Source: Pseudofrankia inefficax
Lineage (GTDB): Bacteria; Actinomycetota; Actinomycetes; Frankiales; Frankiaceae
Direction: 5' to 3'
DNA length: 64,000 bases
NCBI RefSeq assembly: GCF_000166135.1
Contig: NC_014666.1
Coordinates: 4,030,001 to 4,094,000 of the forward strand
The notes below the pieces were generated by a model that worked only from the letters and a program-made list of their open reading frames with translations, was not told where the DNA came from and searched no databases. Each line of letters begins with the position of its first letter. Position 1 is the first letter of the stretch. The translations under genes were made by a program, and so were the position numbers. Positions 8,006-16,213 of this stretch are shown here, piece by piece.

Positions 8006-10092
8006 GCGGCTACCGGATTGGCGTCGACGTCGGCGGAACCTTCACCGACTGCGTCCTACTCCGTCCCGACGGTTCACTCGTCGTGGAGAAGACCCCGACG
8101 ACGCCGCACGATCAGTCGGAGGGCGTGCTGGCCGGGTTACTCCGCCTCGCGCGCGCCGAGGGTCTGGATGACAGTCCCGCACTGCTCGCCGACACGGAGT
8201 CGATCGTTCACGGGACGACGGCGGCCGACAACACGATGATCGAAATGTCGGGAGCCTCGACCGGGTTGCTCGTGACGGAGGGATTCCGGGACGAGATCGA
8301 GTTCCGGCGTTGCTTCAAGGAGGAGATCTGGGACCCGGCCTTCCCGGCGCCGGCGCCGATCGCGCGGCGACGGGTCCGGCTTGAGATCCGCGAACGGCTG
8401 ACCCCGTCGGGCGACGTCGACACTCCGCTGGACGAGGAGTCGGTGCGCAAGGCCACCGCCCGGCTGCGCGCGTTCGGCGTCACGTCCATCGCCGTGGTTT
8501 TCCTGCACTCGTATGTCAATCCCGCTCATGAGCTGCGCGCTCGGGAGATCATCCGCGACGAGTACCCGGACGTCGAGCTGATCTCGCTGTCGCACGAGGT
8601 CTGGCCCAAGCCGCCAGAATTCGAACGTACGTCGACCACCCTCGTCAACGCCTATGTCGGTCCGCCGATCGTTCGTTACCTTGACCGGCTCGAAGGGCGC
8701 CTGCTGGAGGCTGGGTACGGCCGCGAACTGCTGCTCGCCACGAGCTCAGGGGGAGTAGCCACACCCAGCCAGATCCGTGCCCGCGCGTTGGCGACGATCA
8801 GTTCGGGCCCGACGGGGGGCGTGGTCGCCGCCGCCCAGGCCTCGCGGGCCACCGGGCTCGGTGATGTCGTCAGCATCGACATGGGCGGAACCAGCTATGA
8901 CGTGTGCCTGATCCGGGGCGGCCGTCCGGAGGTGACGAGCGACTGGAACTGGCGGCACCGCTACTGCATCGCCCTGCCGATGGTCGATGTGCACTCGGTC
9001 GGCGCCGGTGGCGGCTCCGTGGCCAGGGCCCTTGACGGGTCGCTGCAGGTCGGCCCCGAGTCGGCGGGCAGCGTCCCCGGCCCGGTCTGCTACCGCAGGG
9101 GTGGTACCCAGGCGACCGTCACGGACGCGGACCTGGTGCTGGGCCGCCTCGACCCGGAGGCGTTCTGGGGCGGCCGCCTGGCCCTGGACGTCGAAGGCGC
9201 GCGTGCTGCCCTCGCCGACGTCGGCGCGAGTCTGGGCCTGGACGTCGAACAGGCCGCCGTCGCGGTGGTCAACATCGTCGATGCCCACATGTGTGACGCC
9301 GTTCGCCGCGTGCTGTCCCTGGCCGGCGTCGATCCCCGCCGGCTGGACCTTGTCGCGTTCGGCGGCATGGGCGCTGTGCATGCGACCGCGCACGCGGCGG
9401 CTCTCGGGATGCGTCGTGTTCTCGTTCCCAGAGCCGCGCCAGGGCTTTCGGCCCTCGGCCTGCTCACCGCTGATCACATGATTGACGACGCGCGCACCCT
9501 GGTCGGCCCCTGGCGCGAGATCGATCTGCACAGACTTACCGCCCTGGCTGACGAACTCGCCGACCGGGCGAACGGAGAACTGACCGCGGCTGGATTGACG
9601 ACCGACCGGATCCGCCTGGAATGGCGGCTCAACCTGGTCTATCCGGGCCAGACGTTCGACGTGGGAATCCCGCTGGAACGCCGCGGTGACGAGCCCATTC
9701 GCGCCGAGGCCGTCGCGGAGGCTGTCGAAACGTTCCACCGATCCAACGAGGAGGCCAGGCTCATCGAGGCTCGCTCGCAGGAGCCCGTCGTTCGCGGCAT
9801 CCGGCTGGTGGCGACCGGCCTGGTGGACCAGCCGCGGCTGGCCGAGCTCGAGCCCTCGAGCGAACCACCGAGCCCGATCGGTCACCGTCGGCTCTACGCC
9901 GGCGGCGAATGGCACGACAACGCGCCGGTCTATGACGGCGACGCGGTCCGCCCGGGTCCGGTGATCCATGGACCGGCGCTCGTGCAGAGCCGCTTCACGA
10001 CACTGGTCCTGGCGCCCGGCGATGCGGCGACCACCCTCGCCAACGGCGATGTCCTCGTCGAGGTTGACGCCGGGTCCGGCGGCCGCGGGTGA
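8002..10092 (+). CDS. hydantoinase A / N-methylhydantoinase-type ATPase subunit (HyuA family)
   Basis: This 696-residue partner of the HyuB protein belongs to the ASKHA-fold family. GVDVGGTFTD near the N-terminus is the phosphate-1 motif, IDMGGTSYD the second phosphate motif, and GAGGGSVA and FGGMGAVHA are also typical. With HyuB it would form an ATP-dependent amidohydrolase or carboxylase complex in the cytoplasm. It starts within the last codons of hyuB (ATGA) and ends overlapping the glyoxalase start (GTGA), so the three genes are one operon. This fixes the start despite an open frame reaching back to 7837. Confidence 0.88.
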   Translation: MSGYRIGVDVGGTFTDCVLLRPDGSLVVEKTPTTPHDQSEGVLAGLLRLARAEGLDDSPALLADTESIVHGTTAADNTMIEMSGASTGLLVTEGFRDEIEFRRCFKEEIWDPAFPAPAPIARRRVRLEIRERLTPSGDVDTPLDEESVRKATARLRAFGVTSIAVVFLHSYVNPAHELRAREIIRDEYPDVELISLSHEVWPKPPEFERTSTTLVNAYVGPPIVRYLDRLEGRLLEAGYGRELLLATSSGGVATPSQIRARALATISSGPTGGVVAAAQASRATGLGDVVSIDMGGTSYDVCLIRGGRPEVTSDWNWRHRYCIALPMVDVHSVGAGGGSVARALDGSLQVGPESAGSVPGPVCYRRGGTQATVTDADLVLGRLDPEAFWGGRLALDVEGARAALADVGASLGLDVEQAAVAVVNIVDAHMCDAVRRVLSLAGVDPRRLDLVAFGGMGAVHATAHAAALGMRRVLVPRAAPGLSALGLLTADHMIDDARTLVGPWREIDLHRLTALADELADRANGELTAAGLTTDRIRLEWRLNLVYPGQTFDVGIPLERRGDEPIRAEAVAEAVETFHRSNEEARLIEARSQEPVVRGIRLVATGLVDQPRLAELEPSSEPPSPIGHRRLYAGGEWHDNAPVYDGDAVRPGPVIHGPALVQSRFTTLVLAPGDAATTLANGDVLVEVDAGSGGRG

Positions 10093-10511
10093 TCACGGCG
10101 TTTGGCCATGTCGGCCATTGCGTCAGCGACCTGGCCCGGGCTCGCCGGTTCTATGAGGGACTTCTCGGGTTCACCTACGAGAGGGAGCTGACCGTTCCCG
10201 ACGACATGGTGACGACGTTGCTCGACGTCGAGGCGCCCGCCAACCTCACCGCCGTCTACCTGCGGCTCGACGGTCTGGTCCTCGAGCTGCTGCACTTCGA
10301 CCGTCCCGTGGGCCTGCCTCCACCCCGCCGTCGGTTCGATGAGCCAGGCCTCACGCACCTGTCGCTGCGCGTATCGGACCTCGCCGCTGTCGCGCGCCAG
10401 GTCGAGGCGTACGGGGGCGAGGTGCTACCTGGAACGCCCGCTCCGGACAGGGTTCTGATGATCCGGGATCCGGACGGGCAGCGGGTCGAGCTGGTGGCGG
10501 CGCGCGGCTGA
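10089..10511 (+). CDS. VOC-superfamily (glyoxalase/dioxygenase-like) protein
   Basis: The 140-residue protein has two beta-alpha-beta-beta-beta modules with all four usual metal ligands: H7, E66, H90 and E134. It is thus expected to bind a divalent metal, like glyoxalase I, methylmalonyl-CoA epimerase or single-domain extradiol enzymes. The GTG start overlaps the HyuA stop, so it belongs to the hyu operon and probably epimerises or isomerises the substrate or product of the HyuAB reaction. The reaction itself is inferred only from context. Confidence 0.8.
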   Translation: MITAFGHVGHCVSDLARARRFYEGLLGFTYERELTVPDDMVTTLLDVEAPANLTAVYLRLDGLVLELLHFDRPVGLPPPRRRFDEPGLTHLSLRVSDLAAVARQVEAYGGEVLPGTPAPDRVLMIRDPDGQRVELVAARG

Positions 10512-10557
10512 CCCAGCGCCTTCCGGAAGCCCAGATCGGATGGCGGGAAACCGGAGA

Positions 10558-11226
10558 CTAGCTCGCCGCGGGCAGCGGCAAAGGACGCGCGTCGAGATCC
10601 ACCTCGGGGTGAACCATGCGGAAGGCGACCACCGCCAGGGTGTGGACGACGGTCACGCGGCCGACGTCGAGATGGTAGGCGGCGGACGCATAGCTGAACC
10701 GATCCACCATGGCGAGCAGCGCGACCGCGGTGAGATGAGAGTCGACCTCCGGCGGGAGGCCGCCTCGCAGGCGGCGGGCGAGCAGCTGGGCTGACTTGGT
10801 CACAAGCTGCGCGCCGAAATGCCCGTGCGGGCTGTCCGGGCTCTCGTTCTCGACGAAGACGCGTAGCATCGGAAGCCACTTGTCGCAGACCGTGAGATAG
10901 GTGTCGATCCAATCCTGGATCGCCTGATAGCCATCGAGATCCGCGGTGACCTCACGAAGAGACGCGAAGGTGTCCAGGACGTCCTTCTCCACCTCGTGGA
11001 GGACCTCTGTGAAAACGGAGTCCTTGCTGTCGAAATACTGATAAAACGCGCCACGGGAAACCTTGGCGACGGCGGCGATCTCTTCTATGCGAGCTCCGTG
11101 CAACCCGCGACGGGCGAACACCTTCGTGGCGGCCTCGACGAGCCGTCGCTTTGTGTGCTGACCTCGGTCGCCGATCGCGCTGCCCGGACCAGCGGTGTTT
11201 CGTCGCTGTGTTACCCGCTCCGCCAC
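10558..11226 (-). CDS. TetR-family transcriptional regulator
   Basis: The helix-turn-helix reads VFARRGLHGARIEEIAAVA then SRGAFYQYFDSKD, a standard TetR N-terminus, followed by a ~150-residue ligand domain. The GTG at 11226 is chosen because TATGCT, a good -10, lies 6 nt upstream, giving a leaderless transcript. An upstream in-frame ATG at 11274 would overlap the divergent regulator's own start codon. It converges on the hyu operon and diverges from a second TetR gene, so self-control and control of the neighbour are likely. Confidence 0.82.
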   Translation of the reverse strand: MAERVTQRRNTAGPGSAIGDRGQHTKRRLVEAATKVFARRGLHGARIEEIAAVAKVSRGAFYQYFDSKDSVFTEVLHEVEKDVLDTFASLREVTADLDGYQAIQDWIDTYLTVCDKWLPMLRVFVENESPDSPHGHFGAQLVTKSAQLLARRLRGGLPPEVDSHLTAVALLAMVDRFSYASAAYHLDVGRVTVVHTLAVVAFRMVHPEVDLDARPLPLPAAS

Positions 11227-11232
11227 ACCCGT

Positions 11233-11240
11233 AGCATAGT
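11233..11240. promoter_or_regulatory. overlapping divergent -10 elements between two TetR genes
   Basis: On the minus strand TATGCT (11238-11233) fits a -10 six bases before the GTG at 11226. On the plus strand the same bases read TAGCAT or CATAGT toward the gene at 11273. The two promoters would share this segment. Confidence 0.4.
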
Positions 11241-11272
11241 GCCGACCTGCCGAGGAGGAGCCGCGAGCACGC

Positions 11273-11980
11273 ATGACGGAGCGCACGAACGAGGAGCCGA
11301 CCGGCCCCGCGGCGGGCCGCCGGGCCCTGGCCAGGCGACCGTCGAACTCGCGGGAGGAGACCCCTGGCGGGGCACGGATGGTCCGTCGGCTGCTGGACGC
11401 GGGCCTGCTGGTGTTCGCGCGCCGCGGCTACCTGGCGGCCCGGGTGGACGACATCACGGCTGCCGCGGAGGTCTCCCACGGTACCTTCTACCTGTACTTC
11501 AAAAACAAGGAGGCGCTCCTTCACCGGCTCGCGCGTGAATGCGCCGAGGAACTCGACACGCTTATCGTGGCGCTTTCTCTGCTGAGTACCTCTCTCGACG
11601 AGGAGAGCCTGTCGCGGTGGCTTCGTGATTTTGTGCGGGTTTACCAGCGCTATGGGCCGGTGGTGCGCATCTGGTTCGAGGCCCATGATCCAGATGCGCT
11701 CATGCAGTCGATGGCGGACAACGTCTTCGAGGGCCTGATGGCCGGGCTTGAGCAACTGGTGCGCCATCGGCTGCCCGCCGGTGCGGATCCCGCGGTCGCT
11801 TCGCTGGCCGCGGTCGGCATGCTCGAGCGCGTCAGCTACTACCTGACGTCCCACCCGGAGGTCTTCGACGAGGAGGCCATCGTCGCCGTCCTCTACCGGA
11901 TGTTCGCCGGCCTCACGTTCCCGGCGGCGGGAGGCGCTGCCTCCACACCCGGTTCCGGTGGCCGGCCGGTGTCGAGATAA
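11273..11980 (+). CDS. TetR-family transcriptional regulator
   Basis: The protein has 235 residues. Its helix-turn-helix (GYLAARVDDITAAAEVSHG, then TFYLYFKNKEALL) begins unusually late, after ~45 charged, disordered residues. The ligand domain resembles regulators of fatty-acid and sterol catabolism only in general shape. A GGAGGAG ribosome site lies 12 nt before the ATG. It is divergent from another TetR gene and ends 22 bp from a convergent acyl-CoA dehydrogenase gene, which with its partner is a plausible target. Confidence 0.82.
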   Translation: MTERTNEEPTGPAAGRRALARRPSNSREETPGGARMVRRLLDAGLLVFARRGYLAARVDDITAAAEVSHGTFYLYFKNKEALLHRLARECAEELDTLIVALSLLSTSLDEESLSRWLRDFVRVYQRYGPVVRIWFEAHDPDALMQSMADNVFEGLMAGLEQLVRHRLPAGADPAVASLAAVGMLERVSYYLTSHPEVFDEEAIVAVLYRMFAGLTFPAAGGAASTPGSGGRPVSR

Positions 11981-12002
11981 CTCCTTTCGGGACGCTCTCC
12001 GC

Positions 12003-13289
12003 TCAGCTCGTCGGCTCGCTGCGGACGGACGGCGTGTGCCGCACGTCCCGGAAGGGGAGGCCACGGTCAGGCGCTGCTTCCCGCGGCATGCCGAGTACCC
12101 GCTCGGCGACGGCGTTGCGTGCCATCTCGGTGGTGCCGCCGGCGATGCTCATCAGCTGGCGAACCAGGTAGCCGGTGCCCTGGCTGCGTACCTGGTCATC
12201 GTCGTCGTCGGCCCAGACGGCGGCATGGCGACCAGCCAGCTCGAAGCCAATGGTGGCGAGCCGCGACTCCACCTCGCCGTGCATCAGCCGGCTCACGGAT
12301 GCGAGCTGGTCGGACGCCTCATGATGGGCGATGGCGGTCTGCACATGGCGGTCGAGTTCACGCGACACGAGACGAAGGACATGGGCCTCGGCGACGAGCT
12401 CACGAGCGGTCGGGTCGTGGCGCCTGCCGACCAGTTCCGCGAGGCGGAGCATGTCGGCGCCGGCGCCGACCGATGGCCCACCGCCAACGTCGGCGGAATC
12501 CGGTCGCGAAGTGAGCGGCGAGGAGTGAATGGTTCGTTCGTGGAACATCCACCGGGTCGCCACGCTCCAACCGTCGTCGACAGGGCCGACGCAGGCGTCC
12601 GCCGGCACGACAACGTCCGTCAGGAACTCCTGGCAGAACTCCTTGTTGCCGTTGATCATCTCAATGCGCGAGACCTCGATGCCCGGCTGGTGAATGGGCA
12701 GCATGAAGACGGTCAGCCCGCGGTGTTTCGGAACGTCCCAGTTGGTCCTCGCCAGGCACAGGGCCCAGTCGGACCACCAGGCACCTGTCGTCCAGATCTT
12801 CGATCCGTTGAGGACCCAGCTGTCCCCCTGGCGCTCGGCGCTGGTCCGCACGCTGGCGAGATCCGAGCCCGAACCGGGCTCCGAGAGGAACTGCATCCAG
12901 AGCTCCTCGCCGCGCAGGATCGCCGGGATGTGCGCCAGTTTCTGGTCGTGGGTGCCGAATTCGAGCAGGATGGCCGCGCACGGCGTCATCGTCGGGACCT
13001 GCATCCGCATCGGATATCGGTGGCCCGCGAGTTCCCTGCCGAACGCCGCTGCGTGCCCGGGAGTCAGGCCTAGTCCGCCGTACTCCTTCGGGAAGCAGAT
13101 GCCGGCGAATCCTCCGTCCCAGAGCAGCCGCTGCAACCGCCGCTCCTCGGCGACCTCGGCAAGCTCCTGCTCGTCGGAACGGGCGGCGAGCGGCCCTCGG
13201 TCCTGCGCGGTCAGGGTCGGCAGGTTCGCGCGGATCCAGCGCCGGGCCCGCGACCGGAACTCGGCGATCGGCTCGATCTCATCGGTCAT
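12003..13289 (-). CDS. acyl-CoA dehydrogenase, large partner of a pair
   Basis: This 428-residue FAD enzyme would oxidise an acyl-CoA to the 2-enoyl-CoA. Family motifs are SEPGSGSDLASV (about 140-150), GSKIWTTGAWW and the C-terminal AGGTTEMARNAVAERVLG. Its start overlaps the end of the gene at 13279-14439 by 11 bp, so both are one operon. Adjacent, dissimilar acyl-CoA dehydrogenases in actinobacteria often form alpha2-beta2 complexes acting on bulky, steroid-like acyl-CoAs. That assembly is inferred here. The protein carries a ~30-residue tail beyond the last helix. Confidence 0.87.
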   Translation of the reverse strand: MTDEIEPIAEFRSRARRWIRANLPTLTAQDRGPLAARSDEQELAEVAEERRLQRLLWDGGFAGICFPKEYGGLGLTPGHAAAFGRELAGHRYPMRMQVPTMTPCAAILLEFGTHDQKLAHIPAILRGEELWMQFLSEPGSGSDLASVRTSAERQGDSWVLNGSKIWTTGAWWSDWALCLARTNWDVPKHRGLTVFMLPIHQPGIEVSRIEMINGNKEFCQEFLTDVVVPADACVGPVDDGWSVATRWMFHERTIHSSPLTSRPDSADVGGGPSVGAGADMLRLAELVGRRHDPTARELVAEAHVLRLVSRELDRHVQTAIAHHEASDQLASVSRLMHGEVESRLATIGFELAGRHAAVWADDDDDQVRSQGTGYLVRQLMSIAGGTTEMARNAVAERVLGMPREAAPDRGLPFRDVRHTPSVRSEPTS

Positions 13290-14439
13290 CAGACGACGGC
13301 TCCTGTTCGATGTATCGCCGTTCGATCAGATCAGCGAGCCGCAGCCGATGCTGCCGCGGTGTCCCGAGCAGCGTGCTCGACAGGGCGACCCGGCGAAGAT
13401 AGAGGTGCAGATCGTGCTCATAGGTCAGGCCGATTCCGCCGTGTAGCTGGACGCACTCCTGGCACAGCTCCGGGCCGCGGTCGCCGATGTACGACTTCGC
13501 GACACTGACCATTTCGATCGCCTGGCCGAGATCGTCACGGACCGCGGTCGTGAGCGCGTCGACAAGCGCCTGGCTGGCCTCCAGCCACATCTTCATGTCG
13601 GCGAAGCGGTGCTTGAGCGCCTGGTAGGACGCCAGCGGCCGGCCGAACGAATATCGGTCAGCGGCCCAGGCGACGGTCAGGTCAAACGCCCGGTCCATCG
13701 CCCCGACCATCTCGGCGAGCTGGATGACAAGCGCGTCGCACACCTGACGTTCGATCTCGGTCGTGGCCGAGAGGGGCTGACCCACCATGCTCGTCGCCGG
13801 CACGTGGACATCGTTGAAGTCCACCTGAGCGAAGCGGCGGCTCACGTCGATCGAGCTCAACGGTCTGATGACCAGCCCGACGCTCGTAGCGGGAACGAGC
13901 AGTTGCAGCAGCCCGGCGCCGACCCGCGCGGTCACCAGGAACAGGCTCGCCTGGGAACCGTGCTCGACGGGAGCGGTTCCGCCGGACAGTATCCAGTCGT
14001 GTCCCGCGGGCCGGGCGACAACGGAGACCGCTCCAGGCAGCCCGGTCAGTTCCGGCGCTGCCGGGCACCACGCCGCGACGGCTTCCCCGGAGACCAGCGG
14101 GCCGAGCGCGGAATGAGCGAGATCGCCGCCCGCCCGCGACAGCGCCGCCGCCACGACATTTGTTCCCAGCAGCGGCCCCGGTGCCGCGGCGCGCCCGAAC
14201 TCGCGTGCCACCAGGGCCAGATCGCGCAGGCCGTCGCCGCTGACAGTCCCGCCGCCGTGTTTCTCCGCCACGAGCAGCGAGGTCCACCCCAGTTCCGCTC
14301 CGGTCTGCCAGTACTCCGGCCGGTAGCCGTCAGCGGTGTCGCGCAGCCCGCGTAACAATGCCGTCGGGACCGCGTTCTGGAGGAACTTTCGTGTCGTGGC
14401 CACCAGCAGTTCCTGGTCCGCCGTGAGGCCTGACTTCAC
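13279..14439 (-). CDS. acyl-CoA dehydrogenase, small partner of a pair
   Basis: The 386-residue protein is a second acyl-CoA dehydrogenase fold. Its C-terminal HGGIGLTYEHDLHLYLRR is typical of the partner lacking the AGGTTE motif. The middle domain is less conserved, as in heteromeric FadE subunits. It is the first gene of a two-gene minus-strand operon, with an 11-bp overlap into the next. Upstream lie a 16-bp tandem repeat and a palindrome that may hold its promoter and operator. The acyl-CoA substrate is unknown. Confidence 0.85.
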   Translation of the reverse strand: MKSGLTADQELLVATTRKFLQNAVPTALLRGLRDTADGYRPEYWQTGAELGWTSLLVAEKHGGGTVSGDGLRDLALVAREFGRAAAPGPLLGTNVVAAALSRAGGDLAHSALGPLVSGEAVAAWCPAAPELTGLPGAVSVVARPAGHDWILSGGTAPVEHGSQASLFLVTARVGAGLLQLLVPATSVGLVIRPLSSIDVSRRFAQVDFNDVHVPATSMVGQPLSATTEIERQVCDALVIQLAEMVGAMDRAFDLTVAWAADRYSFGRPLASYQALKHRFADMKMWLEASQALVDALTTAVRDDLGQAIEMVSVAKSYIGDRGPELCQECVQLHGGIGLTYEHDLHLYLRRVALSSTLLGTPRQHRLRLADLIERRYIEQEPSSDDR

Positions 14440-14474
14440 CTGTCTTCCTTCCCCTCGCCGAAGAGGCGTCCTCC

Positions 14475-14554
14475 GTGACCCCGCGAAGCCGTGACCCCGC
14501 GAAGCCGTGACCCCGCGAAGCCGTGACCCCGCGAAGCCGTGACCTCGCGAAAGC
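14475..14554. repeat. five tandem copies of a 16-bp unit
   Basis: GTGACCCCGCGAAGCC starts at 14475, 14491, 14507 and 14523 with identical sequence. A fifth copy at 14539 has drifted (GTGACCTCGCGAAAGC). The array lies 36 bp upstream of the start at 14439. Its copy number is likely to vary between strains. Confidence 0.9.
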
Positions 14555-14713
14555 GGGCCCAGGCGGCCTCGGGTTGGGCCCCGAGCCGACGATGAGTCCC
14601 GATCCGGAGCCGCGCCGCGGTCCCCGTTCCTGATCGCGGACGGCGCTGAGGTGCTTGGCCCGAGCGCCGCGGGGCGGCGCCGGCCGCTCCTGCCGCAGGC
14701 TACCCTAAAATTA

Positions 14714-14731
14714 CTATCATTATCCTGATAG
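14714..14731. promoter_or_regulatory. palindrome CTATCA-N6-TGATAG, candidate operator
   Basis: Perfect 6-bp arms with a 6-bp spacer lie in the only AT-rich patch of the gap between two divergent acyl-CoA dehydrogenase operons. The spacer contains most of TATCCT, a possible -10. The shape fits a GntR or TetR operator. Confidence 0.45.
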
Positions 14732-15016
14732 CGCCAAGCGGTGGGGTGGGTGTGCTAGACGGCGGACCTGTCGTTGATCGGCGAGCCTGCCGGCGGCGAC
14801 CTTCCGAACGGCGACCTCATCGTGCGCGTCCCTGCGGTCATCTGTGAACGACAACGATGGTCTGGCGGGACCGGGCGAGGCAAGATCATGCCTTCCTGGC
14901 CGGTGGTCGCCGGGATCTGCCTGGCCGCGCGACCTTCGTACCTGCGGCGCCGCTTGACCGGGTAATGGTTATCCTCTTAGTGTGGCCGGCATGTCGAACA
15001 GCTCCATGCGGGGTGC

Positions 15017-16213
15017 GTGGCAGCCGGAACCTGTGCGGATGGGCCGGTAGGCGGCGTGGACTTCTCGTTGCCAGTCGAGGTGGACCTGTTTCGCGCGGAG
15101 CTGGGTGCCTGGCTGGCCGCGAACCTGACGGATGACGTCGTGTCGGCCGGTCGTCACCGGGGGTCAGACCCGAAGTCGTTCGAGACGCTTCGCGGGTGGG
15201 ACCGGGCGATGGCCGACGCGGGGTGGGCAGCCGTCTCGTGGCCACGCGAGTACGGCGGCCGCGGCGCGACGGCGCTCGAGCAACTCGTCTACGCGGAGGA
15301 GGTCACCGGGGCCGGAGCGCCGTTGCCGATCAACATGATCGGCCTGAACAACATCGCGCCGGCGATCATGCATTACGGGACGGACAGCCAGAAGCGTACG
15401 CTTCTGCCGCGGATGAGGCGTGCCGAGGACATCTGGTGCCAGGGCATGTCGGAGCCTGGCGCGGGCTCGGATCTCGCCTCCCTGCGCACCCGCGCGGTGC
15501 GCGACGGCGACGAGTTCGTGATCAATGGCCAGAAGACCTGGACATCGCTCGGACACTGGGCCGACTGGTGTCAGCTGTACGTGCGCACCGATCCCGAGGT
15601 GCCCAGACACCGGGGCATCTCGTGCCTCATCGTCGACATGTCGCTGCCCGGCATCGACGCCCGGCCGCTCACGACGCTCGGCGGCGACACGGATTTCGCC
15701 GAGGTCTTCTTCGAGGACGTGCGTGTGCCGGCCACCGCTCTGCTCGGGCCGTTGAACGCCGGCTGGCAGGTCGCCACCACGACGCTGAGCCACGAGCGTG
15801 CCGGAGCCGCGCGGCTCTATGCCGAGCTGCAGGTCTGGCTTCATGACCTGGTAAGCGACCTCGCGCGTACGGAGTCGGGCGGCCGGCGGCCGTTGGAGGA
15901 CCCGTCAACGCTGCGCCGCCTTGGAGAGATCGCCGTGCGCATAGATTTCCTGAAACGGTTATGCCAGCGCTCGATTTCCGCGGGCCTCCATGGCGGTGAC
16001 CCGTTCGGCTCCGCGAGCCTGGCCAAGACCGTGTGGGGCGAGATCGGCCAGGATCTGGCCGCTCTCGCATTCGATCTGCTCGGTGCGCGGAATCCCGGTG
16101 GTCGGTGGGCGGATCTGCGCCTGTCGTCGCGGTCGCTGACCATAGCCGGGGGCACGACGGAGATCAATAGGAACATCACCGCACAGCGAGTCCTCAAGCT
16201 GCCGCGCGGATGA
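15017..16213 (+). CDS. acyl-CoA dehydrogenase, large partner of a second pair
   Basis: The protein has 398 residues (385 if the GTG at 15056 is used). It shows MSEPGAGSDLASL near residue 145, the INGQKTWTS strand, and the C-terminal AGGTTEINRNITAQRVL, all hallmarks of the FAD-binding, substrate-oxidising type. The next gene starts inside its stop codon (ATGA), so the two are a translationally coupled pair. With the amidohydrolase that follows they make a three-gene operon. It resembles the gene at 12003-13289 in role but is clearly a different paralogue. Confidence 0.87.
   Translation: MAAGTCADGPVGGVDFSLPVEVDLFRAELGAWLAANLTDDVVSAGRHRGSDPKSFETLRGWDRAMADAGWAAVSWPREYGGRGATALEQLVYAEEVTGAGAPLPINMIGLNNIAPAIMHYGTDSQKRTLLPRMRRAEDIWCQGMSEPGAGSDLASLRTRAVRDGDEFVINGQKTWTSLGHWADWCQLYVRTDPEVPRHRGISCLIVDMSLPGIDARPLTTLGGDTDFAEVFFEDVRVPATALLGPLNAGWQVATTTLSHERAGAARLYAELQVWLHDLVSDLARTESGGRRPLEDPSTLRRLGEIAVRIDFLKRLCQRSISAGLHGGDPFGSASLAKTVWGEIGQDLAALAFDLLGARNPGGRWADLRLSSRSLTIAGGTTEINRNITAQRVLKLPRG

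Larger units (their letters stand above)
14440..15016. other. 577-bp gap between divergent acyl-CoA dehydrogenase operons
   Basis: No gene is supported. The gap contains the 16-bp tandem repeats (14475-14554), an AT-rich palindrome (14714-14731), and a TTGACC -35-like hexamer at 14954-14959. Promoters for both operons must lie here. Confidence 0.55.
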
